Positions 16,583 through 24,006 of a stretch of 24,006 nt of DNA are shown here, one piece after another. Made by a program: the position numbers and the translations under genes. The stretch comes from Bacteroidota bacterium. Its GTDB lineage: Bacteria; Bacteroidota; Bacteroidia; NS11-12g; UBA955. The number at the start of each line of letters is the position of its first letter. Positions within the stretch are counted from its first letter, which is position 1. A model generated the notes under the pieces. The model made no database searches, had not been told where the DNA came from, and saw only the letters and a list, made by a program, of their open reading frames with translations. The DNA lies in NCBI GenBank assembly GCA_005788145.1, contig SXYY01000068.1:1-24006 (forward strand), written 5' to 3'.

Positions 16583-16613
16583 CACCTCCTTTTAGCAGAA
16601 GAGAAAAGTAAAT

Positions 16614-16689
16614 GATTCCGTAGCTCAGTTGGTAGAGCAATACACTTTTAATGTATGGGTCCTGGGTTCGAGTCCCAGCGGGATCACCA
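16614..16689 (+). tRNA. tRNA-Lys (anticodon UUU)
   Basis: The cloverleaf is complete. The acceptor stem is GATTCCG (16614-16620) with CGGGATC (16679-16685), containing one T-G wobble. The D arm is GCTC-AGTTGGTA-GAGC and the anticodon stem is ATACA/TGTAT, with loop CTTTTAA and anticodon TTT. The variable loop is GGGTC and the T arm is CTGGG-TTCGAGT-CCCAG. The discriminator is A16686 and CCA is encoded at 16687-16689. It is a single tRNA with its own promoter and terminator. Confidence 0.97.
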
Positions 16690-16691
16690 CC

Positions 16692-16720
16692 AAAGCCTCA
16701 AAGAAATCTGAGGCTTTTTT
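16692..16720 (+). terminator. Rho-independent terminator after tRNA-Lys
   Basis: AAAGCCTCA (16692-16700) pairs with TGAGGCTTT (16709-16717) across an 8-base loop and is followed by further Ts to 16720. The T tract overlaps the stop codon of the convergent outer-membrane gene (TAA, 16719-16721). In the minus direction the hairpin lacks a long T run, so termination there would be weaker. Confidence 0.88.
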
Positions 16721-19700
16721 AATTATTCTTACCAGGCATCCCGTGTCCCGGCATCCCCGGAGGAGGCATACCACCCGGAAACATCATTTTCATGTCTTTT
16801 CCATCGGCACCCTTGCCGTTGAATTTGCGCAATTTATAACTGAAGGTCATCATCACATAACGCGTTAAAACGGTTGTTTTTACATCTTCATAGAATGTCT
16901 GCGTTACATTTCGCTGAATACTGCGGTTTTGGTTCAAGATGTCGTAAGCCGTGAGTCTCAATTCAGCGGCTTTGTTCTTTCCAAACTTATAGCCAAGTCC
17001 GGCATTCCACAGATAGTACGACTGGTTGAAATCGGCCGACAATCCCTCAAAGGCTTGATAGGTAATGTCTGAATTAATGACCCAGTGGGCTGTGGGCATC
17101 CAATTCATGACCAATTTACCAGAGTAACTCAAATAGGTTTGGTCGTTTGCCTTTTGAAGGGTATTGATGACTTTGCTGTAACTTCCATTGCCCGAAATAC
17201 TAAAATCCAATCGCTCCGAAATATTACTGCCCACAACCAAGCCCACATTCACCGATGGGTTCTTGGCATTGTTTATCATCGGTTTGCCATTGCCCACTTG
17301 AATCATGCTAGGAATGTTGTTGGTGGAAACCCCCGCATTCGTATTTACGTTCAACTTTTTGATGGTTTTACCCCATGAACCAAACAATCGCAAAGAATAG
17401 TATCCATTTAAGTTGATGGGCACCGTCATTTGCGCGCCAGGCGTTAACCGTATACTGTCGTTCTGGGTCACACGTGCCATGTCCATCCCACCTGATCCAC
17501 CGCCATAAAAGGCCGAATCCAAGCGAATCCATCCGGCTTCCCGACCTCCGAGCACAGATTTGCTGCTAATGTAGTTGTTGCTCTGTTGGGCGTTGATCAT
17601 CCAGAAAACGTTTTTACCCGATTCAGGAACCACAGAAAAATATCGCAAAAACAAGCCATGCTGATAATCTTGCACCAAGTTGGGATTGCCCGAACTCAGT
17701 TGCATCGTATTGTTGTTGTTGATCACCGGTTGCAATTGGTCAATCGATGGCGCGTTGTTCGAAGTGTTGTAATTCAACCGCAAATTGCGCTTCATCCCCA
17801 AATTGTAACGGGCTTGTACATAGGGTAGGAGCGATGCGAAACTTCGATCAAGTTCACTGTTGCGTGGCATACTTTGCGACCCATCCAATTGGGCCAGCTG
17901 TGCGTCAACCCCTGAGGTAATATTCCATTTGTAGGTTTGGTATCGGTAGCTCACACCGCCTTTTTGTTGAGAATACCCGTTGATAAACTGACTGGAGAAA
18001 AACGTGTCCAACAAGGTGTATCCCAATGAGGCTGCATCTTTTAGATAGGCCAAACGATCATTGTTGTTTTGGTTGATATTGGTTGATACACTGGCTGCCA
18101 AAAAATGATTGGAATCCAATGCCTCGGTATACGTGATGTTTCCGCTGAAGGTTCTGGTTTGTTTCAATAAATCTGTGCGCTGGTCTCGGCTGTTCGTGAC
18201 GATAAGGCCATTGGTATCAGCCACCACCATGTTCTTGAAATTCAAATTGGTGAGACCCGACTGTCCGTTCAGCCCCGGATTCAGTTCCATGGAGAAGGTC
18301 CTGCCTTTTTTCTCAAATGCGTGGCGATACAAAAAGCTGCTCGATGCGCGATAGCCATTGGTGTTGGTTTGCGTGTTGTTGAGTAGATTTGAAACGGGGT
18401 TGAAAAAGCTGTTGATGGTTAGAGCATCGATTGGACTGTTGCTATTGTTTTGCTGAAGTGAAACGCGGGGTTCTATCAGCAAAGTGTTCGCAGAATCCAG
18501 TTTCAAATTCAATCGACCATTGATTCGATGACTCCTGTTTTCTGTGGCATTGGGATTGGTTTCGATATAGTTAAACCCACCCATTTTGGGGTCGCCACCC
18601 ACGTAAAAACGATTGGTTACAGTGCGGTTGTCGTTGTCGGTACTGTTGTAGAAATAACTTCCACTGAATTCGGTCTTTTTGCCCCACTGATTGCTGTAAT
18701 TCAAGCCAATCGCCCTTGTGGTGGTGATGCCGTTTTGGGTGCCTGTAAAGAAGTTTCCTGCACCGCCCATGCCACCCATCATCCCCATACCACGACCGCC
18801 GCCACCCATGCCACCTCGTCCACCGCCGCCGCCCATACTTCCGACGATATCTTCAAACGAGAAGTTTTGCTCGTTGATGTTGTTCATTTGGCTTAAAAAT
18901 GTGAGTCGACGGTTCCCCTTGAATGAGTTTACTGTGATCCCCGCCTTGTTTTTGATTGGGTCTCCTGTGCCCTCAATGGCCGTTCCAACTCCTGAGAACA
19001 TGCGTCCGAACAATCCATTTCTGAACTGGGACTTCGTCACGATGTTCATGGTTTTGGTGGTATTTCCATCATCGATACCTGAAAACAAACTCTGCTCAGA
19101 TTTCGCATCGTAAATCTGGATTTTTCCCACCACCTCAGCGGGCAAATTTTTCAATGCCGCATTTGGGTCCTCACCGAAAAAGGGTTTTCCATCCACCAAC
19201 ACTTTTTTCACTTGCTCCCCTTGGGCTTGAATTTGTCCGTTCGACGATGTCACACCCGGCATTTTGCTCACCAAGTCCTCTGCAGAAGCATCTGGATTTA
19301 CCTTGAAGCTCGACGCGTTCATTTCTGTGGTATCGCCCTTGATGGTGACTGCTTGTACCTTGATGAGTGCACCCTCCATGGGCAAAACTTCATTCACTAA
19401 CCACATTTTTGGAATTGAAAACGCAATTTCCTCTTGGTATTGGGCCAATGGTTTCATACCCATTTCATGTAGATTGATCCATTGCTGTGCCTTGGTTCCA
19501 TTGGGGTGAATGGCCACCACCAAAAAGGTAAATGCTTTGCTTTTGGGGTTGGCGATATCTCTGCTTATCGCTTCGAAATCAGGCGGTGTTTTTGGGTTCA
19601 AGAACTGTCTCACCGAAAATCGAACACTGTAGTTGCCTTGAGAATCAGTTTCGGTCATGCCGCCATTGGGGTAGTATTTGTCGCCCTCCTTCATCCTTTT

Positions 19701-20069
19701 GGTCATAAAGCGAAAGTTCTTCAATGACTCACTCGCAACACTTCCATCGGGCAAAATATTGAGCTTTGAACCAATCAAAGCCGTATCGTTTGGCAGCCAT
19801 AGTGAAATGACCGCTCCCGCCAAAGGCTTTTCTTGTCCCTCCCAGTTCAACGACATACAAGAGCCAAAACCAATCGCCCTAAATCCAACCACAGGACCTC
19901 CTTTTCCAGGCCTTCCCATGCCAATAGCACCCACATCGCCCTTTCCGGAGCTACCGGGCCCATCGCCACGCATGCCCGGTTCAAATTGTTGTGCATGCGC
20001 ATTCGTGAATACACACATTGCAATCAAAAGAAACAGAATGGGGCGGCAGGTGCGACAGATGAAATTCAT
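16719..20069 (-). CDS. Large outer-membrane beta-barrel protein (TonB-receptor-like, OMP_b-brl family) with Gly/Met-rich insert
   Basis: From the ATG at 20069 the product is 1116 residues with a signal peptide ending ...TNAHAQQ. A Gly-rich stretch follows (about 30-60), then a region resembling a regulatory beta-sandwich (about 65-215). A plug-like domain comes next (about 235-345: NASSFKVNPDASAEDLVSKM, then KVLVDGKPFFGEDPNAALKNLP). The rest is a long barrel of alternating strands ending TRYVMMTFSYKLRKF. A Gly/Met-rich low-complexity segment lies at about 410-438, and a Pro/Gly/Met tail (FPGGMPPPGMPGHGMPG) follows the last strand. The longer frame to 20078 starts at TTG, so ATG 20069 is better. 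Family members are seen as TonB-linked transporters or receptors of unknown substrate. No SusD partner is adjacent. The stop lies in the T tract of the tRNA terminator. Confidence 0.87.
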   Translation of the reverse strand: MNFICRTCRPILFLLIAMCVFTNAHAQQFEPGMRGDGPGSSGKGDVGAIGMGRPGKGGPVVGFRAIGFGSCMSLNWEGQEKPLAGAVISLWLPNDTALIGSKLNILPDGSVASESLKNFRFMTKRMKEGDKYYPNGGMTETDSQGNYSVRFSVRQFLNPKTPPDFEAISRDIANPKSKAFTFLVVAIHPNGTKAQQWINLHEMGMKPLAQYQEEIAFSIPKMWLVNEVLPMEGALIKVQAVTIKGDTTEMNASSFKVNPDASAEDLVSKMPGVTSSNGQIQAQGEQVKKVLVDGKPFFGEDPNAALKNLPAEVVGKIQIYDAKSEQSLFSGIDDGNTTKTMNIVTKSQFRNGLFGRMFSGVGTAIEGTGDPIKNKAGITVNSFKGNRRLTFLSQMNNINEQNFSFEDIVGSMGGGGGRGGMGGGGRGMGMMGGMGGAGNFFTGTQNGITTTRAIGLNYSNQWGKKTEFSGSYFYNSTDNDNRTVTNRFYVGGDPKMGGFNYIETNPNATENRSHRINGRLNLKLDSANTLLIEPRVSLQQNNSNSPIDALTINSFFNPVSNLLNNTQTNTNGYRASSSFLYRHAFEKKGRTFSMELNPGLNGQSGLTNLNFKNMVVADTNGLIVTNSRDQRTDLLKQTRTFSGNITYTEALDSNHFLAASVSTNINQNNNDRLAYLKDAASLGYTLLDTFFSSQFINGYSQQKGGVSYRYQTYKWNITSGVDAQLAQLDGSQSMPRNSELDRSFASLLPYVQARYNLGMKRNLRLNYNTSNNAPSIDQLQPVINNNNTMQLSSGNPNLVQDYQHGLFLRYFSVVPESGKNVFWMINAQQSNNYISSKSVLGGREAGWIRLDSAFYGGGSGGMDMARVTQNDSIRLTPGAQMTVPINLNGYYSLRLFGSWGKTIKKLNVNTNAGVSTNNIPSMIQVGNGKPMINNAKNPSVNVGLVVGSNISERLDFSISGNGSYSKVINTLQKANDQTYLSYSGKLVMNWMPTAHWVINSDITYQAFEGLSADFNQSYYLWNAGLGYKFGKNKAAELRLTAYDILNQNRSIQRNVTQTFYEDVKTTVLTRYVMMTFSYKLRKFNGKGADGKDMKMMFPGGMPPPGMPGHGMPGKNN

Positions 20070-20227
20070 AAAATACAAATATCGCCCATTTCGTCGGGTT
20101 CACCTTCCAAGTTGGATGAAATCGCAAGGAAATTGGTCGTAAAGTAGTGGTAATGATAGGGGGTTTGCATTTTCGTTGTGCTGATGCTGGATAACTGACG
20201 TTTTTTAGACCCAAAGGTTTAATTTAG

Positions 20228-20259
20228 TAGGGTGATTCATTGAAAATTATCGCACCCTA
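20228..20259 (-). terminator. Possible weak terminator after the SGNH/LysM gene
   Basis: There is a perfect 7-bp inverted repeat TAGGGTG (20228-20234) / CACCCTA (20253-20259) overlapping the last codons of the gene. The loop is long (18 bases) and no real T tract follows on the minus strand. The rest of the gap to 20070 shows no gene. Just before the outer-membrane gene the minus strand has GATATTTG (20075-20082), one base off a -7 element. Confidence 0.25.
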
Positions 20260-22010
20260 AGGAGCCGTCCTACGGCAATGTTGTTGCTCCTCAACCCATT
20301 CATTCGCTTCACATCTTCCACGGTTGAGCCATAGGCTTTGGCAATGGAATATAGGGTTTCACCCGAACGAACCTTGTGGTAAACTGGCCTTGGTTTGGGT
20401 GCTACGGGTGTTGGACTGAGTTTTTTAGGTACCACGGTTTGGGCGGTATCTTGGTTTTTATTTGGCTCAATGTTTGGACCGAGCGATGTGCTTCCGTCGG
20501 CGTCGGCACTGTCTTTCATTTCCAAGGTTTGAATTGGATCCGATTTGGTAGCAATGGATAGTTTGCCCACTTTCAAACGCGTTCCTGCTGATATATTGTA
20601 ATTGCGCAAATGGTTCCACTCTTTGAGTTGGGCTACCGTGATTCCATAACGAAGCGCGATGCGATAGGCGGTTTCGCCCCTACGAACGACATGATAGCGC
20701 CAAACCTCGGAAACCACGATGTTCTTTGTCAGGGTGTCACGCGTGCGAAATGCCAAACGCTTGCTGCTGTCTTCGGCGATGATAAACTGTCGGTATCCGT
20801 TGTTGTAGCGCTTTGTAGTGTTTTCCCACGCCGATGCGTAAAGTTGTCCTTTCAGTGCGTTGCCCGCTTCTTGTAAATGCAGTCCATCGACCATGAATAG
20901 TTGGAAATCGGCCCAATACTGGGCGGCATACTTCCCACCAGCCACGCGATACCAATCGTAGTAAACCACTTTTTCCGTTTTACACAGGGCGATGATGGAC
21001 TTCTCGTATTTTTCAAAGGTTGAGAGGGTTCTTCCGCCCCGGAGGCCATCTTGGGGAACCACAAGCACAATTTTTGATGATGGTAGTGCCTCTTTCAGGA
21101 TTTGTATACTACGCTTGATGGGTTCCAAAAAAATGGCCTCCGTTTCATTGCCCCGATAGTTGTCGTGCGTCCCAAAATCCAACAAAATCACGTTTGGTGA
21201 TAATTGGGTGAGTTGCTGTTTGAACAATTCCAATCGATTTAACTGCGTGTAACCACAGCCCCGCATGCCTATGCTGTGAAGATTGCCTTGCTTACTGTTT
21301 GTAAGGGCGATGCCATGCAACACAAAAGATTTCTGGGTAGAAATCACCTGTTTGAACTGTATCAGAATTGCTTTGGTTCCAACTGGGAGCGCGAATTCCA
21401 AATAGGGTGAATTTTTGTAGGAGATCGAAGCGGGAAATTCTCTTTTGGTGAGCAGGATAGGGGTGCCATCGGCTTTTTTGCCTCCCATGCACGAAATCAC
21501 CACATCAAAGTGCTGCTCGCTCCGGTCGCAATACACGGCAAATCGATCCACATGCTTCACATAAGGCGCGGGGATTTCCACCGTTAAACCCGACCGCCAA
21601 TCCTCAGTTTTGGCAGCATAACCCGTAATCCCAGCTGATAACAATGGATTGTTTTCAACCGGCGTGGAATAAATCCAATTTCCGGTGTGCCTGGTTTCAA
21701 TTTCCGAATACACCGCATTGTTGATCAAACTGCCTGGAAAAAAGAGGCCGGGACCGCGCGTTTTACCGAACAATCCATCGCCCAAAGGCTCTGCAACTTC
21801 GCGAACCAACTCATCGCCAATGTGTAAAACACTGAAAGAGGGTGTATTTCTCTCGTTAATCTGTTCCGTTAAACTCCCAATGAGAGAGGCTTGGTGTGCC
21901 TGAAAAAGATTGGCGGTGGTATCAAGAAATGAATATTCTCTGGCAATTTGTCCGCACACAAACCCTGAGAACAGCGAAAACGTAGCAACCAAAAAGCCCC
22001 TTTTCATCAT
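20247..22010 (-). CDS. Secreted SGNH/GDSL-like protein with altered catalytic residues and two C-terminal LysM domains
   Basis: The 587-residue product has a signal peptide (MMKRGFLVATFSLFSGFVCGQ). It contains an SGNH-hydrolase-like domain (about 55-400) and two LysM domains: 439-482 (YHVVRRGETAYRIALRYGI ...) and 544-587 (YHKVRSGETLYSIAKAYGS ...), joined by a Pro/Thr/Lys linker. LysM domains bind peptidoglycan or chitin, so it probably sits at the cell wall. SGNH block I reads HIGDEL (G65-D66-E67), with Glu where the nucleophilic Ser is expected. Block III reads FGTHDNY (H282 in place of the usual Asn). Block V, VDGLHLQEAG (D375, H378), is intact. It may be a non-catalytic binder, or the family may use different chemistry. 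It starts 11 bp after the gatB stop on the same strand and is probably co-transcribed. Confidence 0.82.
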   Translation of the reverse strand: MMKRGFLVATFSLFSGFVCGQIAREYSFLDTTANLFQAHQASLIGSLTEQINERNTPSFSVLHIGDELVREVAEPLGDGLFGKTRGPGLFFPGSLINNAVYSEIETRHTGNWIYSTPVENNPLLSAGITGYAAKTEDWRSGLTVEIPAPYVKHVDRFAVYCDRSEQHFDVVISCMGGKKADGTPILLTKREFPASISYKNSPYLEFALPVGTKAILIQFKQVISTQKSFVLHGIALTNSKQGNLHSIGMRGCGYTQLNRLELFKQQLTQLSPNVILLDFGTHDNYRGNETEAIFLEPIKRSIQILKEALPSSKIVLVVPQDGLRGGRTLSTFEKYEKSIIALCKTEKVVYYDWYRVAGGKYAAQYWADFQLFMVDGLHLQEAGNALKGQLYASAWENTTKRYNNGYRQFIIAEDSSKRLAFRTRDTLTKNIVVSEVWRYHVVRRGETAYRIALRYGITVAQLKEWNHLRNYNISAGTRLKVGKLSIATKSDPIQTLEMKDSADADGSTSLGPNIEPNKNQDTAQTVVPKKLSPTPVAPKPRPVYHKVRSGETLYSIAKAYGSTVEDVKRMNGLRSNNIAVGRLLRVR

Positions 22011-22021
22011 CCCGAAAGGAA

Positions 22022-23470
22022 TTAGTCTTGTTCTAATACGGCTTTCACCAATGCGTTGGCAGTTTTTGGATCCGCTTTTCCCTTGGAACGTTTCATCACT
22101 TCACCCACAAACAACCCCAATAATCCAACCTTACCGGCGCGATACTCCGTGACCTTTTCGGGGAATTCGGCCAACACCGTTTGCACCAATCCATCGATAA
22201 AGGAAGTGTCGGTGATATTGGCCAAGCCCAAGGTTCCCACAATCGATTCTGCCGATGCATCCGCATTTTGGGTCATTGCTGGGAACAACTGCTGGGTGGC
22301 AGCGGTATGGCTGATTTTGTTTGATTCAATCAGTTCGATGATTTCGGCGATTTGGGCGGGCTTCAGGCAAAAGTCATCCATCCCCAAGGCATTCTCGTTT
22401 AAATAGCCGCGGATGGGGCCAGAAATCCAATTGGAAGCTTGTTTGTACTTGGGGGTGTGCTTAACTACCTCCTCAAAATACAACGCACTGTGCTTGTCAT
22501 CGACCAAAACCGATGCGTCATAATCACTCAAGCCGTAGGATTCTGTGAAACGCGAATACAATGTTGCTGGTAATTCGGGCATGGTAGCGCGCACAGCCGA
22601 GAGGTACTCCTCTGTGACGATGGTTGGTGGTAAGTCGGGCTCTGGGAAATAGCGATAATCGTTTACCGCTTCCTTTTTACGCATACTGAAAGTGCTGCCG
22701 TTCAAGCCATTGAATCCGCGCGTTTCGCCGTCAACTGTGCCACCGGAGAGGATGAGTTCGGTCTGACGTTTGATTTCAAAGTCGATGGCCCGTTTCACGT
22801 TCGATATGGAGTTCATGTTTTTCACCTCCACCTTGGTGCCAAATGTGGTTGAACCCTTCCGCATGACAGAAATGTTGGCATCGCAACGCAAACTGCCTTC
22901 TTCCATGTTGCCATCGCAAATGTCGAGGTAACGCACGAGCCGACGAATTTCGGTTACAAAAGCATAGGCCTCCTCACCGGTTTTGATATCGGGCTCTGTG
23001 ACTACTTCAATCAACGCGGTTCCTGCACGGTTATAATCGACCAGCGTGTCATTCAAGTCTTGGTCGTGCATGCTCTTACCAGTGTCTTCCTCCATGTGGA
23101 TGCGGGTAAGGCGAATATTCTTAGTAGTTCCATCGCTCAGTTTGATGCGAACGGAGCCATTGTTGCACAAGGGGGTGTCGAACTGTGTGATTTGGTAGCC
23201 CTTCGGCAAATCCGCGTAGAAATAATTTTTCCTTGCGTAACGATTGACACGACGGACATCGCAATTCAAGGCCAAACCCATTTTGATGGCGTTGTCGATG
23301 GCCGCTTTGTTGTGTATGGGCAAGGTGCCAGGGTGACCGAGGCTGATGGGACTTACTTGCGTATTGGGTAAGGCGCCATATTCAATGCTGTCTGCCGAGA
23401 ACGCTTTGCTCTTGGTTTGCAATTGCACGTGTATTTCTAGACCGATAACTGCCTCGAATTGTGTTTCCAT
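22022..23470 (-). CDS. gatB: Aspartyl/glutamyl-tRNA amidotransferase subunit B (GatB)
   Basis: GatB is the kinase/amidotransferase subunit of GatCAB, which converts Glu-tRNA(Gln), and Asp-tRNA(Asn) in some species, to the amidated form. The 482-residue product has the N-terminal signatures GLEIHVQLQTKSKAF (10-24) and LGHPGTLP. The ARKNYFYADLPKGYQITQ block, SLRCDANISVM, TKVEVKNMNSI and DYRYFPEPDLPP complete the catalytic domain. The helical and YqeY-type C-terminal domains close with GLLGLFVGEVMKRSKGKADP. The ATG at 23470 is preceded by a consensus -7 element. gatA and gatC are not in the window. rnpB is divergent upstream. Confidence 0.97.
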   Translation of the reverse strand: METQFEAVIGLEIHVQLQTKSKAFSADSIEYGALPNTQVSPISLGHPGTLPIHNKAAIDNAIKMGLALNCDVRRVNRYARKNYFYADLPKGYQITQFDTPLCNNGSVRIKLSDGTTKNIRLTRIHMEEDTGKSMHDQDLNDTLVDYNRAGTALIEVVTEPDIKTGEEAYAFVTEIRRLVRYLDICDGNMEEGSLRCDANISVMRKGSTTFGTKVEVKNMNSISNVKRAIDFEIKRQTELILSGGTVDGETRGFNGLNGSTFSMRKKEAVNDYRYFPEPDLPPTIVTEEYLSAVRATMPELPATLYSRFTESYGLSDYDASVLVDDKHSALYFEEVVKHTPKYKQASNWISGPIRGYLNENALGMDDFCLKPAQIAEIIELIESNKISHTAATQQLFPAMTQNADASAESIVGTLGLANITDTSFIDGLVQTVLAEFPEKVTEYRAGKVGLLGLFVGEVMKRSKGKADPKTANALVKAVLEQD

Positions 23471-23482
23471 ACTTAGGTTCTA

Positions 23483-23490
23483 CAAAGATA
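23483..23490 (-). promoter_or_regulatory. Candidate -7 element of the gatB promoter
   Basis: The minus strand reads TATCTTTG, matching TAnnTTTG, and ends 12 nt before the gatB ATG. No good -33 TTG is visible. The expected leader is about 6 nt. Confidence 0.5.
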
Positions 23491-23538
23491 GCAAAAGCAC
23501 ATTGTGTATGGGATCGTGTTTTCCACCGAAATCGGTGT

Positions 23539-23546
23539 TACCTTTG
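23539..23546 (+). promoter_or_regulatory. -7 element of the rnpB promoter
   Basis: TACCTTTG matches TAnnTTTG and ends 3-5 nt before the 5' strand of the RNase P RNA P1 helix, just where transcription should begin. The -33 region is a poor match. Confidence 0.6.
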
Positions 23547-23549
23547 ACG

Positions 23550-23925
23550 AAGGCAGTCCGTTCTATCGATTCGTAAAAGCGAATAGGAAAGTCCGGGCAA
23601 CACAGGGCATCGCACTTCCTAGCGGGAAGGCGCTTTGAGCTTCGGTTCGGGGCGACAGACAGTGTCACAGAAAGCGAAACCGCCACCCTCGGGTGGTAAG
23701 GGTGAAAAAGTGGGGTAAGAGCCCACTCATCTCGGAGTGATTCGAGGTTGGGACAAACCTTGCGGGTTGAAAGGTCAAATAAACCTGGATCAAAGGGCGG
23801 CCCGCCCAATTGTTTCGGCAAGCCAGGAGGGTAGACCGATGGAGGTGTAGCGTGAGTTACACCCTAGATCAATGATAGAAGCCCCAGGCAACTGGGGTAC
23901 AGAACCCGGCTTACAGGACTGCCTT
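23550..23925 (+). ncRNA. rnpB: RNase P RNA (bacterial type A)
   Basis: This is the catalytic RNA that removes 5' leaders from tRNA precursors. P1 is formed by AAGGCAGTCC (23550-23559) and GGACTGCCTT (23916-23925). The conserved AGGAAAGTCCGGGC lies near the 5' end (about 23587-23600). Further along are ACAGAAAGCGAAACCGCC, GGTAAGGGTGAAA and GTAAGAGCCC, and near the 3' end CAGAACCCGGCTTA, which completes the P4 core. Length is about 376 nt, typical. No protein-coding gene overlaps it credibly on either strand. Confidence 0.95.
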
Positions 23926-23939
23926 TTTTTATTTTTTTT
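23916..23939 (+). terminator. Termination site at the 3' end of rnpB
   Basis: The 3' strand of P1 is followed by T7-A-T8 (23924-23939). The stable P1 pairing plus the T tract can act as an intrinsic terminator. Confidence 0.65.
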
Positions 23940-23949
23940 GCAATTCAAC

Positions 23950-23980
23950 TTGACGGGTTAGAATCTTTTTGCTACTTTTG
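23950..23980 (+). promoter_or_regulatory. Bacteroidota-type promoter for a gene beyond the right edge
   Basis: TTG (23950-23952), 20 bp, then TACTTTTG (23973-23980). This is an exact -7 match with good spacing. Transcription would start near 23985 and the gene served lies outside the window. Confidence 0.7.
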
Positions 23981-24006
23981 CACCACAATAAAGTTATCAA
24001 TCGTCG

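Noticed and set aside
18718..19113. Plus-strand ORF with proline runs (PPPPMPPRPPPPP)
   Set aside because: It is the antisense reading of the Gly-rich codons in the outer-membrane protein; not a real proline-rich protein.
23480..23821. Minus-strand 113-aa ORF over rnpB
   Set aside because: It is fully antisense to a clear RNase P RNA and across the divergent promoters; no protein family signal.
1..24006. CRISPR array, insertion sequence, integrase or prophage
   Set aside because: No regularly spaced repeats, transposase or integrase motifs, or terminal inverted repeats were found on either strand.

Overview
The window looks like a chromosomal segment from a member of the Bacteroidota; I cannot place it below phylum. 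Supporting evidence: promoters of the Bacteroidota type (TTG or TTTG, about 19-20 bp, TAnnTTTG) in front of the tRNA, at the right edge and, as the -7 half only, at several genes; almost no Shine-Dalgarno sequences; two large TonB/OMP-type outer-membrane barrels; a BshC bacillithiol ligase; and a TrmH-family protein, a GNAT-like protein and an SGNH-like protein that resemble Bacteroidota forms. Most genes are housekeeping genes and the region is densely packed.

Layout. 1-2898: the 3' part of rimO, translationally coupled to bshC. 2899-5387: an AT-rich insert holding a beta-carbonic anhydrase and a SulP transporter, the latter broken by a one-base frameshift. 5465-7724 (minus): an operon of a pRiA4b ORF-3-like acidic protein, miaA (TTG start) and a TerC-family protein. 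7810-10131: a TonB-dependent receptor, divergent from that operon. 10150-12765 (minus): mutS, divergent from a SPOUT RNA methyltransferase (12852-13376). 13426-16556: a tight three-gene cluster of a thioredoxin-fold lipoprotein, a lipoprotein combining cytochrome c with a PHM-like dicopper monooxygenase, and a GNAT-like protein. 16614-16689: tRNA-Lys(UUU) with a clear promoter and terminator. 16719-20069 (minus): a large outer-membrane beta-barrel protein. 20247-23470 (minus): gatB followed by a secreted SGNH-like protein with two LysM domains. 23550-23925: RNase P RNA (rnpB), divergent from gatB, then a promoter for a gene beyond the right edge.

The most interesting locus is 13426-15411. The second lipoprotein carries a CxxCH haem site and every copper ligand expected of peptidylglycine-hydroxylating-monooxygenase-like enzymes (HH, H, HxH, M), next to a thioredoxin-fold lipoprotein. 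This could be an envelope redox/hydroxylation pair of unknown substrate. Other points of note: the SGNH-like LysM protein has Glu in place of the catalytic Ser and His in place of the oxyanion Asn; several genes have start codons only 5-8 nt after a -7 element, which suggests leaderless mRNAs and can be calibrated against rnpB in the same window; and the SulP frameshift lies in a short T run.
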